From Rodentibacter abscessus (lineage in GTDB: Bacteria; Pseudomonadota; Gammaproteobacteria; Enterobacterales; Pasteurellaceae), in NCBI RefSeq assembly GCF_047160095.1, contig NZ_AP038785.1:868001-932000 (forward strand): a stretch of 64,000 nucleotides of DNA, read 5' to 3'. Of the stretch, positions 33,687 through 41,904 are shown in pieces. The number at the start of each line of letters is the position of its first letter. The stretch's first letter is position 1. A program made the position numbers and the translations under genes. The notes beneath the pieces were generated by a model that worked only from the letters and a program-made list of their open reading frames with translations, did not search any database and was not told where the DNA came from.

Positions 33687-34937
33687 ATGGAAATCTACTT
33701 AGTGGGCGGTGCAGTTCGAGATCAACTATTGGGCTTACCTGTAAAAGATCGCGATTGGGTTGTCGTGGGGGCGACACCGGAAATCCTGTTATCACAGGGT
33801 TATCAACAAGTAGGCAAAGATTTTCCTGTTTTTCTCAATCCTAAAACAAAAGAAGAATATGCACTGGCTCGAACAGAACGTAAATCCGGTAGCGGCTATA
33901 AAGGATTTATCTGTGATTTTTCACCGGAAATTACATTAGCGCAGGATCTGATTCGCCGAGACCTCACAATCAACGCAATGGCGCAAGATGCACAGGGCAA
34001 TATCTACGATCCTTATCAAGGCAAAACAGATTTAGAGAACCGCATTTTACGCCATATCTCCCCTGCTTTTGCCGAAGATCCATTACGTGTTTTGCGTGTT
34101 GCGCGTTTTGCGGCTCGTTTTCATCATTTAGGTTTCCAAATTGCAAAGGAAACCTTTCAGCTAATGAAACAACTCACACAAAGCGGTGAACTGTCATATT
34201 TAACGGCGGAACGTGTTTGGCAAGAAACCGAGAAAGCCTTAACGGAAAAACACCCTGAAATTTATTTTGAGACACTACGTAAAATCGGCGCATTGAACGT
34301 GCTTTTTCCTGAGCTTGATGCGCTTTATGGTATCCCCAACCCTGTACAACATCATCCTGAAATTGATAGTTTTGTGCATACAATGTTGGTATTGCAACAA
34401 GCGGTTAAACTCACTCAAAATCAACCCAAACATTATCAAAGTGCGGTTCGTTTTTCAGCAGTTTGTCATGATCTCGGCAAAGCCCTTACGCCCAAAGAAA
34501 TGCTTCCCCATCACTATGGACATGAAAAGGCAGGTATTAATCCTACCCGTGCATTCTGTAAACGTTTTAAAGTGCCCACCGATTATCAAGAACTCGCCGA
34601 ACTGAGTTGTGAATATCACACACACATTCACAAAGCCTTTGAACTTCGCCCCGAAACCATCATAAAATTATTCAATCGTTTTGATGTTTGGCGTAAACCG
34701 CAACGTTTTCAAGCCTTTCTTCTGGTTTGTCTTGCCGATACCCGTGGAAGAACCGGTTTTGAAGAGCGGGAATATCCGCAAATTGACTATATCAATACGC
34801 TGTTAAATATTGCAGCCAATGTTGATGTTCAACAGGTAATTGCCGATGGATTTGAAAAAGAAGGGATTCGGGATGAACTCAATCGCCGTCGGATAAAAGC
34901 GGTTAAAGAGACTCAAAAAGCCTATCAACTCCCTTAA
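33687..34937 (+). CDS. cca: CCA-adding tRNA nucleotidyltransferase with HD domain
   Basis: A 416-residue enzyme that builds or repairs the 3' CCA of tRNAs. Class II nucleotidyltransferase motifs: YLVGGAVRDQLLGLPVKDRDW (G-G and DxD), RRDLTINAMA and EDPLRVLRVARFAARF. The C-terminal HD phosphohydrolase domain (FSAVCHDLGKAL near residue 255, then a later HIH) is the version found in gammaproteobacteria. A TTAAGGAAAA site precedes the ATG. Complete. Confidence 0.96.
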   Translation: MEIYLVGGAVRDQLLGLPVKDRDWVVVGATPEILLSQGYQQVGKDFPVFLNPKTKEEYALARTERKSGSGYKGFICDFSPEITLAQDLIRRDLTINAMAQDAQGNIYDPYQGKTDLENRILRHISPAFAEDPLRVLRVARFAARFHHLGFQIAKETFQLMKQLTQSGELSYLTAERVWQETEKALTEKHPEIYFETLRKIGALNVLFPELDALYGIPNPVQHHPEIDSFVHTMLVLQQAVKLTQNQPKHYQSAVRFSAVCHDLGKALTPKEMLPHHYGHEKAGINPTRAFCKRFKVPTDYQELAELSCEYHTHIHKAFELRPETIIKLFNRFDVWRKPQRFQAFLLVCLADTRGRTGFEEREYPQIDYINTLLNIAANVDVQQVIADGFEKEGIRDELNRRRIKAVKETQKAYQLP

Positions 34938-35004
34938 AAACAGACTTTACTAAGCAGAATTAACCTCTTAAAATACCCACAATTTTTTTGGCTTTTTGTA
35001 ATCT

Positions 35005-35622
35005 ATGAAATCACTTAAATTTTTGACCGCACTTTTTATCACCACAACGCTGGCGGCTTGTACATTAGATGCGGAGCGTCCGACAAACGTACAATATCTT
35101 GAGAAAACCGATGCCGTATGGCAGCAACATTTACAAAAAATCGAGAAAATTCAACAGTATCGAGCTAAAGGACAAATCGGCTATATTAGCCCGAAAGAAC
35201 GCTTTTCCAGCCGTTTTGAATGGCAATATAAAAATCCTAAATCCTACAAACTGAAACTCTATTCTTTAATCAGTAAATCTACCCTAATAATCGAAATGCA
35301 CCAACAGGGAATGACCATTTCGGATAACAACGGTAATCAACAATCCGCACGCAATGCAAAATTACTTTTGCAAGAAATGCTCGGAATGGACGTACCGTTA
35401 GAACACCTAGCCTACTGGTTAAAAGGTCAGCCTACCGGTTCAGATTACAAAGTAGGGTTAAATCACTTTCTCGGTGCTTTTAGTTTTCCGATTGAAAACG
35501 CGACTTGGACGGCTGATTATTTAAATTACCACGCAGAAAATGCGATGCCGGAAAATATCTTATTAAAAAATAAAAGCACTTCTCAAACCTTAAAAATCCG
35601 TGTGGATGAATGGGCTTTTTAA
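35005..35622 (+). CDS. lolB: Outer-membrane lipoprotein receptor LolB
   Basis: A 205-residue lipoprotein that receives lipoproteins from LolA and inserts them in the outer membrane. The signal peptide ends in the lipobox LAAC (Cys19). The mature part is the LolA-like half barrel with IQQYRAKGQIGYISPKERFS and LGMDVPLEHLAYWLKGQP. An uptake signal is embedded in the signal peptide codons. The stop overlaps the ispE start in TAATG, giving lolB-ispE-prs, an order conserved in gammaproteobacteria. Confidence 0.93.
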   Translation: MKSLKFLTALFITTTLAACTLDAERPTNVQYLEKTDAVWQQHLQKIEKIQQYRAKGQIGYISPKERFSSRFEWQYKNPKSYKLKLYSLISKSTLIIEMHQQGMTISDNNGNQQSARNAKLLLQEMLGMDVPLEHLAYWLKGQPTGSDYKVGLNHFLGAFSFPIENATWTADYLNYHAENAMPENILLKNKSTSQTLKIRVDEWAF

Positions 35623-36533
35623 TGAAAACACATCAATTTTCTACCGCACTTTCATCACAACTTGGAAAGCCTAATCGCTTTCCAAGTCCGGCGAAACTGA
35701 ATTTATTTCTTTATATTAACGGCAAATTGCCCAACGGTTATCACGAACTCCAAACACTTTTCCAATTTCTTGATTTCGGCGACTGGCTTGAAATTGATGT
35801 TCGTGAACAAGATAACCGAATTCTTATCACTCCCGAAATCCCAAATCTTAAAACCGAAGAGAATTTAATCTATCGTGCCGCAAAATTGTTACAAGAAAAA
35901 GCGAATATTTCAAAAGGTGCAAACATTCATTTGGAGAAAATCCTGCCGATAGGCGGCGGTGTGGGTGGCGGATCTTCTAACGCAGCAACAACATTGGTTG
36001 CCCTAAATCATCTTTGGAATGCCGATTTATCTCTCATTGAATTGACGAAACTGGGATTAACGCTCGGTGCGGACGTACCGATTTTTATACACGGACACGC
36101 TGCTTTCGCAGAAGGGGTGGGAGAAAAAATGACATATTGTGAGCCGGCTGAAAAATGGTTCGTTGTATTAAAGCCGGAAAGCGCAATTTCTACTGCCGCT
36201 ATTTTTAATGATCCGAACTTACCACGTAACACACCAAAACATTCTTTAGAGGAACTACTTGATTTTCCTTATAAAAACGATTGTGAAAAAGTTGTGATAA
36301 ATCTCTATCCGGACGTTGAAAAAGCCCTAAGCTGGTTGCTACAATACGCACCGGCAAGATTGACCGGAACCGGTGCCTGCGTATTCGCCGAATTTGATCA
36401 TGAAGCCGACGCACAAGTATGCTTTCAACGAAAACCACCTGAGTTATTCGGTTTTATTGCGAAAGGACTCAATGTATCACCGTTACATCAATGGTTAAAA
36501 CAACACAATCTTTCTAATTCATCTACAACCTAA
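35622..36533 (+). CDS. ispE: 4-diphosphocytidyl-2-C-methylerythritol kinase IspE
   Basis: A 303-residue GHMP kinase of the non-mevalonate isoprenoid pathway. The ATP loop is LPIGGGVGGGSSNAATTL near residue 105. The N-terminal FPSPAKLNLFLYINGKLPNGYHELQTLFQ and the late ARLTGTGACVFAEF are the other GHMP motifs. ATG 35622 shares bases with the lolB stop; an ATG four codons earlier lies inside lolB and is less likely. The N-terminus is extended by about 20 residues compared with E. coli (an uptake signal codes TAL there). Confidence 0.95.
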   Translation: MKTHQFSTALSSQLGKPNRFPSPAKLNLFLYINGKLPNGYHELQTLFQFLDFGDWLEIDVREQDNRILITPEIPNLKTEENLIYRAAKLLQEKANISKGANIHLEKILPIGGGVGGGSSNAATTLVALNHLWNADLSLIELTKLGLTLGADVPIFIHGHAAFAEGVGEKMTYCEPAEKWFVVLKPESAISTAAIFNDPNLPRNTPKHSLEELLDFPYKNDCEKVVINLYPDVEKALSWLLQYAPARLTGTGACVFAEFDHEADAQVCFQRKPPELFGFIAKGLNVSPLHQWLKQHNLSNSSTT

Positions 36534-36549
36534 CCTGAGGTCATAAAAA

Positions 36550-37497
36550 ATGCCAGACATTAAACTCTTTGCGGGTAATGCAACACCTGAACTTGCCAAA
36601 CGTATTTCCGAACGTTTATACATTTCCCTTGGCGATGCGACAGTGGGTCGTTTCAGCGATGGTGAAATTCAAGTTCAAATTAATGAAAACGTGCGTGGTG
36701 CGGATGTTTTTATCATCCAATCAACTTGTGCCCCAACTAACGATAATTTAATGGAATTAATCGTGATGGTGGATGCCTTACGCCGTGCCTCCGCCGGTCG
36801 AATCACTGCCGTTATTCCTTATTTCGGTTATGCACGCCAAGATCGCCGCGTGCGTTCCGCCCGTGTGCCAATCACCGCTAAAGTCGTAGCGGATATGCTT
36901 TCCACCGTAGGTATCGACCGCGTATTAACTTGCGATTTACACGCAGAACAGATCCAAGGTTTCTTTGATGTACCGGTCGATAACGTGTTCGGTTCACCGG
37001 TATTAATTCACGACATTTTGAAAAAAACGGATCTTGAAAACCCAATCGTGGTTTCTCCGGATATCGGTGGTGTCGTACGCGCCCGCGCGGTCGCAAAACT
37101 GTTAAACGATACCGATATGGCGATTATTGACAAACGCCGCCCGCACGCGAATGTGGCACAAGTTATGCACATAATCGGTGATGTTGCAGGGCGTGATTGT
37201 ATTCTTGTGGATGATATGATTGACACCGGCGGCACATTATGTAAAGCGGCGGAAGCACTAAAAGAACGCGGAGCCAAACGCGTATTTGCCTATGCGACTC
37301 ACGCGGTATTTTCCGGTTCGGCTGCGAAAAATCTTTCAAGCGGTGCAATTGATGAAATCGTGGTAACCGACACAATCCCGCTTTCATCGGAAATAAAAAG
37401 TATCGGCAAAGTACGCGTTCTTACCCTCTCTTCTATGCTTGCTGAAGCGATCCGCCGTATCAGTAACGAAGAATCCATCTCAGCAATGTTTAGCTAA
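36550..37497 (+). CDS. prs: Ribose-phosphate pyrophosphokinase
   Basis: A 315-residue enzyme making PRPP from ribose 5-phosphate and ATP, feeding purine, pyrimidine, histidine and NAD synthesis. It has the flexible loop YFGYARQDRRVRSARVPITAK, the DLHAEQIQGFF catalytic segment and the PRPP-binding DCILVDDMIDTGGTL. Full length and highly conserved. It is 16 bases after ispE with TGAGGT upstream. Confidence 0.97.
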   Translation: MPDIKLFAGNATPELAKRISERLYISLGDATVGRFSDGEIQVQINENVRGADVFIIQSTCAPTNDNLMELIVMVDALRRASAGRITAVIPYFGYARQDRRVRSARVPITAKVVADMLSTVGIDRVLTCDLHAEQIQGFFDVPVDNVFGSPVLIHDILKKTDLENPIVVSPDIGGVVRARAVAKLLNDTDMAIIDKRRPHANVAQVMHIIGDVAGRDCILVDDMIDTGGTLCKAAEALKERGAKRVFAYATHAVFSGSAAKNLSSGAIDEIVVTDTIPLSSEIKSIGKVRVLTLSSMLAEAIRRISNEESISAMFS

Positions 37498-37524
37498 TTT
37501 TCTTAAAAGTGTGCAGCGTTATAT

Positions 37525-37676
37525 AGCCGTTGCACAAAGAGCTTTGATATTTCTGGGGGCAGGGTGGGCAAATTTTTTGTCCACCGTTGAAGAAATATCG
37601 TAAGTAATTAGAAAGGTGGGCAAAAATTTGCCCCCTACGGGATCGATGGGTATCTACGATGTTTTGCGCAACTGCT
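37525..37676. repeat. 152-bp MITE-like element with 15-base inverted ends
   Basis: Left end AGCCGTTGCACAAAG (37525-37539) and right end TTTTGCGCAACTGCT (37662-37676) are inverted copies matching at 12 of 15 positions. Inside, GGTGGGCAAATTTTTTG... (from about 37561) and GGTGGGCAAAAATTTGCC (from about 37616) form further hairpin arms. No frame. It fills much of the 395-base gap between prs and fetM; a relative is at 22618. Confidence 0.55.
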
Positions 37677-37720
37677 GCAGAATACCGAAAGCAAATGCTA
37701 CATAATAATGTAATTATCTT

Positions 37721-37752
37721 AAAAGTGCGGTTAAATTTGACCGCACTTTTTG
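37721..37752. terminator. Inverted uptake-signal terminator before fetM
   Basis: AAAAGTGCGGT (37721-37731) / ACCGCACTTTT (37740-37750), a perfect 11-bp stem with an 8-base loop. It shields the fet locus from prs transcription. Confidence 0.75.
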
Positions 37753-37826
37753 ACCGCGCTTTGTTTTCTATCTTTGCTCCACTTTTCGCAAAATTTGACT
37801 AATATCACAAAATTGAAACTTCACTA

Positions 37827-37882
37827 TTGAGATTTTTTTCCTATCAATGCATAATACTAATAAATAAGAACCAATCTCATTT
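37827..37882 (+). promoter_or_regulatory. fetM promoter with candidate Fur box
   Basis: TTGAGA (37827-37832) and CATAAT (37850-37855) are exactly 17 bases apart. Just downstream, AATAAGAACCAATCTCATTT (37863-37882) resembles a Fur site (TCTCATTT half well kept, left half weaker) over the expected start of transcription. This predicts repression by iron. Confidence 0.5.
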
Positions 37883-37892
37883 AAGGATTCCA

Positions 37893-39785
37893 ATGTTACG
37901 TATTATACGCTATACGTTACTGCTCATATTTTTCTTTTCTCAACCGATTTTGGCACAAGATAATTATCAACAATGGGTATCGGATATTACCGCCCGCCTA
38001 GACAGAACCACGGCACTACTTCAACAAAACAATCCTGATGATGCACGTACGGAAGTACAAATGGCATATTTTGAAGTATTTGAGAATTTGGAAGGACCGA
38101 TTCGGATTAATTTCTCCGCTCAAAAAAGTTACCAAATGGAGGCAACCTTCGGTGAAATTCGCAAAATGATCGGCGAAGGCAAGCCCTTTGATGAAATTCA
38201 AGCTAAAATTGATGGACTAAAACTAGCGTTACAACAAGTGTTACCTGCTCTCATTGACGGACATCAACTCAATGCTGACGGACAACATAACGTATATCAG
38301 AACGATCAAATCCTACCCTATTGGCAACAAAGTTTTAAAACTATTGATGATTTAGTTGCTCAGGCAATTGAAACGTATGAACGAGGCGATTTTGCCAAGG
38401 CAAAACAATTATTTCAACAAGCTCAATACGATGGTTACAAAAATTCAGAAATGGAAATGGCGATTCGTACTAACCGTTCCTCCGAACAATCAGCCGCTAT
38501 CAATCAACAATTCTATCATTTAATTCGCTTGAGCGAACAAGCCGATCAAATGACGGAAATTGCTTATCAGAGTACTAATCTTCTGCAAGATATTGAAGAT
38601 CAGCTACCTAACCTGCCAACCACAAGAGAAGAGCAAAATATACAAAATGATACGACACAATCAACGGAAGGCTCGGAACAAGATTGGCAAAAAATTGCCG
38701 ACCAAGTGAATCAAGGTATTCAACAAGCCATCGCACTTTATGAAAAAGGCGAACAGAAAAAAGCGATGCTTACTACACAAGACATCTATTTTGATGTGTT
38801 TGAAAACAGTGGAATGGAAAATAAAATCGGTTCCCGAGACAGTGATTTCAAAGCTGAAATCGAAGGCTATTTCACGCGAATAGTCAGCCTAATGAAAGCA
38901 AATCAAGGTGATAAATTACAGGCACAAGCGGAAGGCTTAGCCCAAAACTTAGCAAAAGCCGTCAATATGTTACAGGGTGGGGAACAAAGCGATTGGTCGC
39001 TATTCCTATATAGCTTATTGATTATCTTACGTGAAGGTTTGGAAGCCCTGTTAATTGTTGCCGCCATTATCGCCTACTTGGTAAAAAACAATCATCAAGA
39101 CAAACTGCCGACTATTCGCCAATCCGTTTATGTAGCGCTTATCGCCAGTGTCGTCACGGCATTTATCTTCCAACTTATCTTTGAAAATTCCGGTCAACAT
39201 CGTGAATTATTGGAAGGTTTCACCATGATTATTGCCGTTGTTATGCTTTTTATGATGAGTTACTGGCTTCTTTCGAAAGTGGAAGCGCAAAACTGGAAAC
39301 GTTATTTGGAAGGTAAACTTTCCACCGCATTAACGGCAGGATCTTTAGCCGGATTATGGCTTACCAGCTTTTTAGCGGTTTATCGTGAAGGTGCAGAAAC
39401 CGTCCTGTTTTACTATGCCCTTGCCGGTGATGCCAAAAGTGCGGTCGGTTTCATCTATCTTTTCGCCGGTTTCCTTGTAGGCGCATTGCTACTGACAATT
39501 TGTTACTTCGTTATGCGCTACACAGTAGTGAAACTCCCCCTTAAACCTTTCTTTATGTTCACAGGCATATTTATGTATGTGATGGCATTCGTGTTTGCCG
39601 GTAAATCGGTATTAGAACTGATTGAAGGCAAATTATTCGAGCCTACACTTATTAACAATGCACCGGAAATTTCGTGGCTGGGCATCTACCCTTATGTCGA
39701 AACCTTAGTTCCGCAAGTTATTTTAATCATCGCTGCACTTTTTGCCTTAGTAGTAATGAAATATCAAAGTAAAAAGTCAGTATAA
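37893..39785 (+). CDS. fetM: FTR1-family iron permease, FetM-like, with duplicated periplasmic domain
   Basis: 630 residues. A signal peptide (ends near residue 22, ILAQ) leads to a long periplasmic part (about 25-360) with an internal duplication, marked by YFEVFEN (about residue 59) and YFDVFEN (about 299). The C-terminal seven-helix permease has the two iron-binding motifs REGLE (about 379) and REGAE (about 498). Such permeases move iron with the periplasmic P19 protein encoded next. ATG 37893 is chosen because TAAGGA precedes it, where a longer frame overlaps the promoter. Yeast Ftr1 needs a multicopper oxidase; none is encoded here. Confidence 0.9.
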   Translation: MLRIIRYTLLLIFFFSQPILAQDNYQQWVSDITARLDRTTALLQQNNPDDARTEVQMAYFEVFENLEGPIRINFSAQKSYQMEATFGEIRKMIGEGKPFDEIQAKIDGLKLALQQVLPALIDGHQLNADGQHNVYQNDQILPYWQQSFKTIDDLVAQAIETYERGDFAKAKQLFQQAQYDGYKNSEMEMAIRTNRSSEQSAAINQQFYHLIRLSEQADQMTEIAYQSTNLLQDIEDQLPNLPTTREEQNIQNDTTQSTEGSEQDWQKIADQVNQGIQQAIALYEKGEQKKAMLTTQDIYFDVFENSGMENKIGSRDSDFKAEIEGYFTRIVSLMKANQGDKLQAQAEGLAQNLAKAVNMLQGGEQSDWSLFLYSLLIILREGLEALLIVAAIIAYLVKNNHQDKLPTIRQSVYVALIASVVTAFIFQLIFENSGQHRELLEGFTMIIAVVMLFMMSYWLLSKVEAQNWKRYLEGKLSTALTAGSLAGLWLTSFLAVYREGAETVLFYYALAGDAKSAVGFIYLFAGFLVGALLLTICYFVMRYTVVKLPLKPFFMFTGIFMYVMAFVFAGKSVLELIEGKLFEPTLINNAPEISWLGIYPYVETLVPQVILIIAALFALVVMKYQSKKSV

Positions 39786-39809
39786 CCTTTAAATCTAGGA
39801 GATTTTAAT

Positions 39810-40328
39810 ATGAAAAAAGCACTCATTGCGACCGCACTTAGCGCAGGTTTATTCGCTGCAAGCGCTCAAGCATTTACTGAATACCCAATCGGTGAAGCCG
39901 TTACGATGAACGGTATGGAAATCGCTGCCGTTTATTTAAAACCGATCGATATGGAACCACGCGGTATGGGCTTACCCGCAGCGAAATCCGACATTCATTT
40001 AGAAGCGGATATCCATTCGGTGAAAGGCAATAAAAACGGATTTGGTGACGGCGAATGGATGCCGTATCTCACCATTAACTATACTTTAGTCAATACCGAT
40101 ACCGGCGAAAAACAAGAAGGTACCTTTATGCCGATGGTTGCCGGCGATGGCCCTCACTATGGCGCAAACGTGAAAATGATGGGCGTGGGTAACTATAAAT
40201 TAACTTATCATATTGATCCGCCGTCAAAAGCAGGTATGCACCGTCATACCGATGAAGAAACCGGTGTAGGTCGTTGGTGGAAACCTTTTGATGTAAATTA
40301 TGAATTTAAATTTACCGGATTGAAATAA
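39810..40328 (+). CDS. fetP: Periplasmic P19/FetP iron-binding protein
   Basis: A 172-residue periplasmic protein with a signal peptide cleaved after SAQA (residue 21). It matches the P19/FtrA/Tpd family, which forms an immunoglobulin-fold dimer binding copper and iron at a Met/His site. Seen here: AVYLKPIDMEPRGMGLPAAKSDIHLEADIH and the C-terminal GMHRHTDEETGVGRWWKPF. It lies 24 bases downstream of fetM with TAGGAG. The product delivers ferrous iron to FetM. An uptake signal codes ATAL in the signal peptide. Confidence 0.92.
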   Translation: MKKALIATALSAGLFAASAQAFTEYPIGEAVTMNGMEIAAVYLKPIDMEPRGMGLPAAKSDIHLEADIHSVKGNKNGFGDGEWMPYLTINYTLVNTDTGEKQEGTFMPMVAGDGPHYGANVKMMGVGNYKLTYHIDPPSKAGMHRHTDEETGVGRWWKPFDVNYEFKFTGLK

Positions 40329-40352
40329 TTTTTCACCACATATCCGAATATC

Positions 40353-40422
40353 TCCTCTCTCGGCTACAAACGGGAGAGGATAGCGAAAAAAGGGAAATTC
40401 AATTATTGTTTTCCCTTTTTCC
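40353..40422 (+). terminator. Two hairpins after fetP
   Basis: First, TCCTCTCTCG/CGGGAGAGGA (40353-40380) with one mismatch. Then AAAAAGGGAAA (40387-40397) / TTTCCCTTTTT (40410-40420), which has a T-rich 3' arm. Together they probably reduce transcription into the rest of the locus, so that fetMP are made in excess. Confidence 0.55.
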
Positions 40423-40498
40423 AGTAAAATTGCCGTGTGTAATTTCCGCCTTTCTTGTTGGAATTTAGGCAAAAATGTAATATCTATTTTCGTTGTTT

Positions 40499-41902
40499 AT
40501 GACCTACTTTTTCGTCTTTCTACTACAATCCTTATTGCCGATTTCTCTTTTACTCGGAGCGTCTTGGGCAATAAAACAAAATGTGATTTCCCCAAAACGT
40601 CTCATTTGGTTGAGCCTTTTAGGATTGGGCTGCGGCATTTTGCTACGCCTTAATTTGCCCACCGGACAAATACCAAATCTAATCCTCACCATCGGCTTTT
40701 TAATTGCCTTCTTACTTTTTGCGCTAAGTCAATGGATAAGCTCCACCGCAATTACCGCCTTTTGGCAATTTACCTTAATGCTCATTGCCGGCGCAATTTG
40801 GGCGAAAGATCCCAACATTACTGTTCTCACAAACACTGATATCATTAATACCGATTTTATTTTGAATCTAAGTGCGGTCATTTTCGGCGTGATTTTATGT
40901 TTTGCCGTCTCTGTGTGGAACTTCCTCTTACTCAAACAACAAAAAACAGAGAAAAAATCCACCGCACTTTTCGCCCTTAATTTTCTGCTTTGGTTCGCCT
41001 TAGTGATTCCATTATCGGGAGAATTACTGCTCATTTTGATGAAATTACAGATTGTTGAACTCACTAAAGAGCGGCTAAGTTTTGCGGCAAAATCAGGCAA
41101 CCTGACAACTTGGTTAAATGTAATCTGCGTAATAATAATGCTTGTTACCTTAGTAATATTTACATTTAAAACACATTTTACACGCAAGGCACAAGCTAAG
41201 TCCGTATCGGATCCGATTGAAAAACGTAAAAAATTGGCTTTAGTGCAAACTTCAAAACGAATTATTTCTTGGGGATTATTTGCCGCTATTTTAATTGCGA
41301 CAAGCCAACTTTATTGGCAACAGGTGGCTTCTCGTCCACCGCAACTTTCCGAAGCAATCCCCGTAAAGCTTGATCAAGCACAGCAAGTACATATTCCGAT
41401 TGAACAAGTAAAAGACGGTAAACTTCACCGCTTTGTATGGATTGCAGATGATGGAAAAGCCGTGCGGTTTTTTATTATTAATCGTCAGCCGAACAAACTC
41501 AGCCTTGCCGCCGTATTTGACGCTTGCTTATTATGCGGTGACCAAGGCTACGTGATGCAAGGCAATCAGGTTGTGTGCGTAGGTTGCGGCGTGCATATGT
41601 TTATTCCGTCTATCGGTAAACCGGGCGGGTGTAATCCTGTTCCGATTGAAGATTGGCAACAAACGGAAAATGAAATTGTCATCAAACGCACTTCATTGGA
41701 AGACGGGCTAAATTTATTCAGTACCATTGTGGAAATTGAGGTGCAAGATCCAATTAGCGGTGCAAAATTAAAAAATACTCAAACGGAACATAAATATAGT
41801 TATGAAAATCATACTTACTTCTTTGAAAATGAAAAAAATCTTGAGTTGTTCCGCGATGATCCTGAAAAATATTTAGGCAACAAAAATGGAAAAGAGGAAT
41901 AA
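40499..41902 (+). CDS. Polytopic membrane protein with cysteine-pair (DUF2318) C-terminus, Fet locus
   Basis: 467 residues: about eight or nine hydrophobic helices in the first 290 residues, then a soluble C-terminal domain with CLLCGDQGY and VVCVGCGVHM, two C-X2-C pairs typical of the DUF2318 Fe-S-like domain (Campylobacter Cj1660 position). The likely role is moving electrons across the membrane to reduce iron or the P19 copper site; this is an inference from context. ATG 40499 is chosen over the TTG at 40493; neither has a strong ribosome site. Three bases separate it from the next gene. Confidence 0.75.
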   Translation: MTYFFVFLLQSLLPISLLLGASWAIKQNVISPKRLIWLSLLGLGCGILLRLNLPTGQIPNLILTIGFLIAFLLFALSQWISSTAITAFWQFTLMLIAGAIWAKDPNITVLTNTDIINTDFILNLSAVIFGVILCFAVSVWNFLLLKQQKTEKKSTALFALNFLLWFALVIPLSGELLLILMKLQIVELTKERLSFAAKSGNLTTWLNVICVIIMLVTLVIFTFKTHFTRKAQAKSVSDPIEKRKKLALVQTSKRIISWGLFAAILIATSQLYWQQVASRPPQLSEAIPVKLDQAQQVHIPIEQVKDGKLHRFVWIADDGKAVRFFIINRQPNKLSLAAVFDACLLCGDQGYVMQGNQVVCVGCGVHMFIPSIGKPGGCNPVPIEDWQQTENEIVIKRTSLEDGLNLFSTIVEIEVQDPISGAKLKNTQTEHKYSYENHTYFFENEKNLELFRDDPEKYLGNKNGKEE

Positions 41903-41904
41903 CA

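Noticed and set aside
40729..41187. 152-codon frame antisense to the DUF2318 membrane protein gene.
   Set aside because: It lies opposite a clear membrane-protein gene in an ordered operon, and its own sequence shows no family features.
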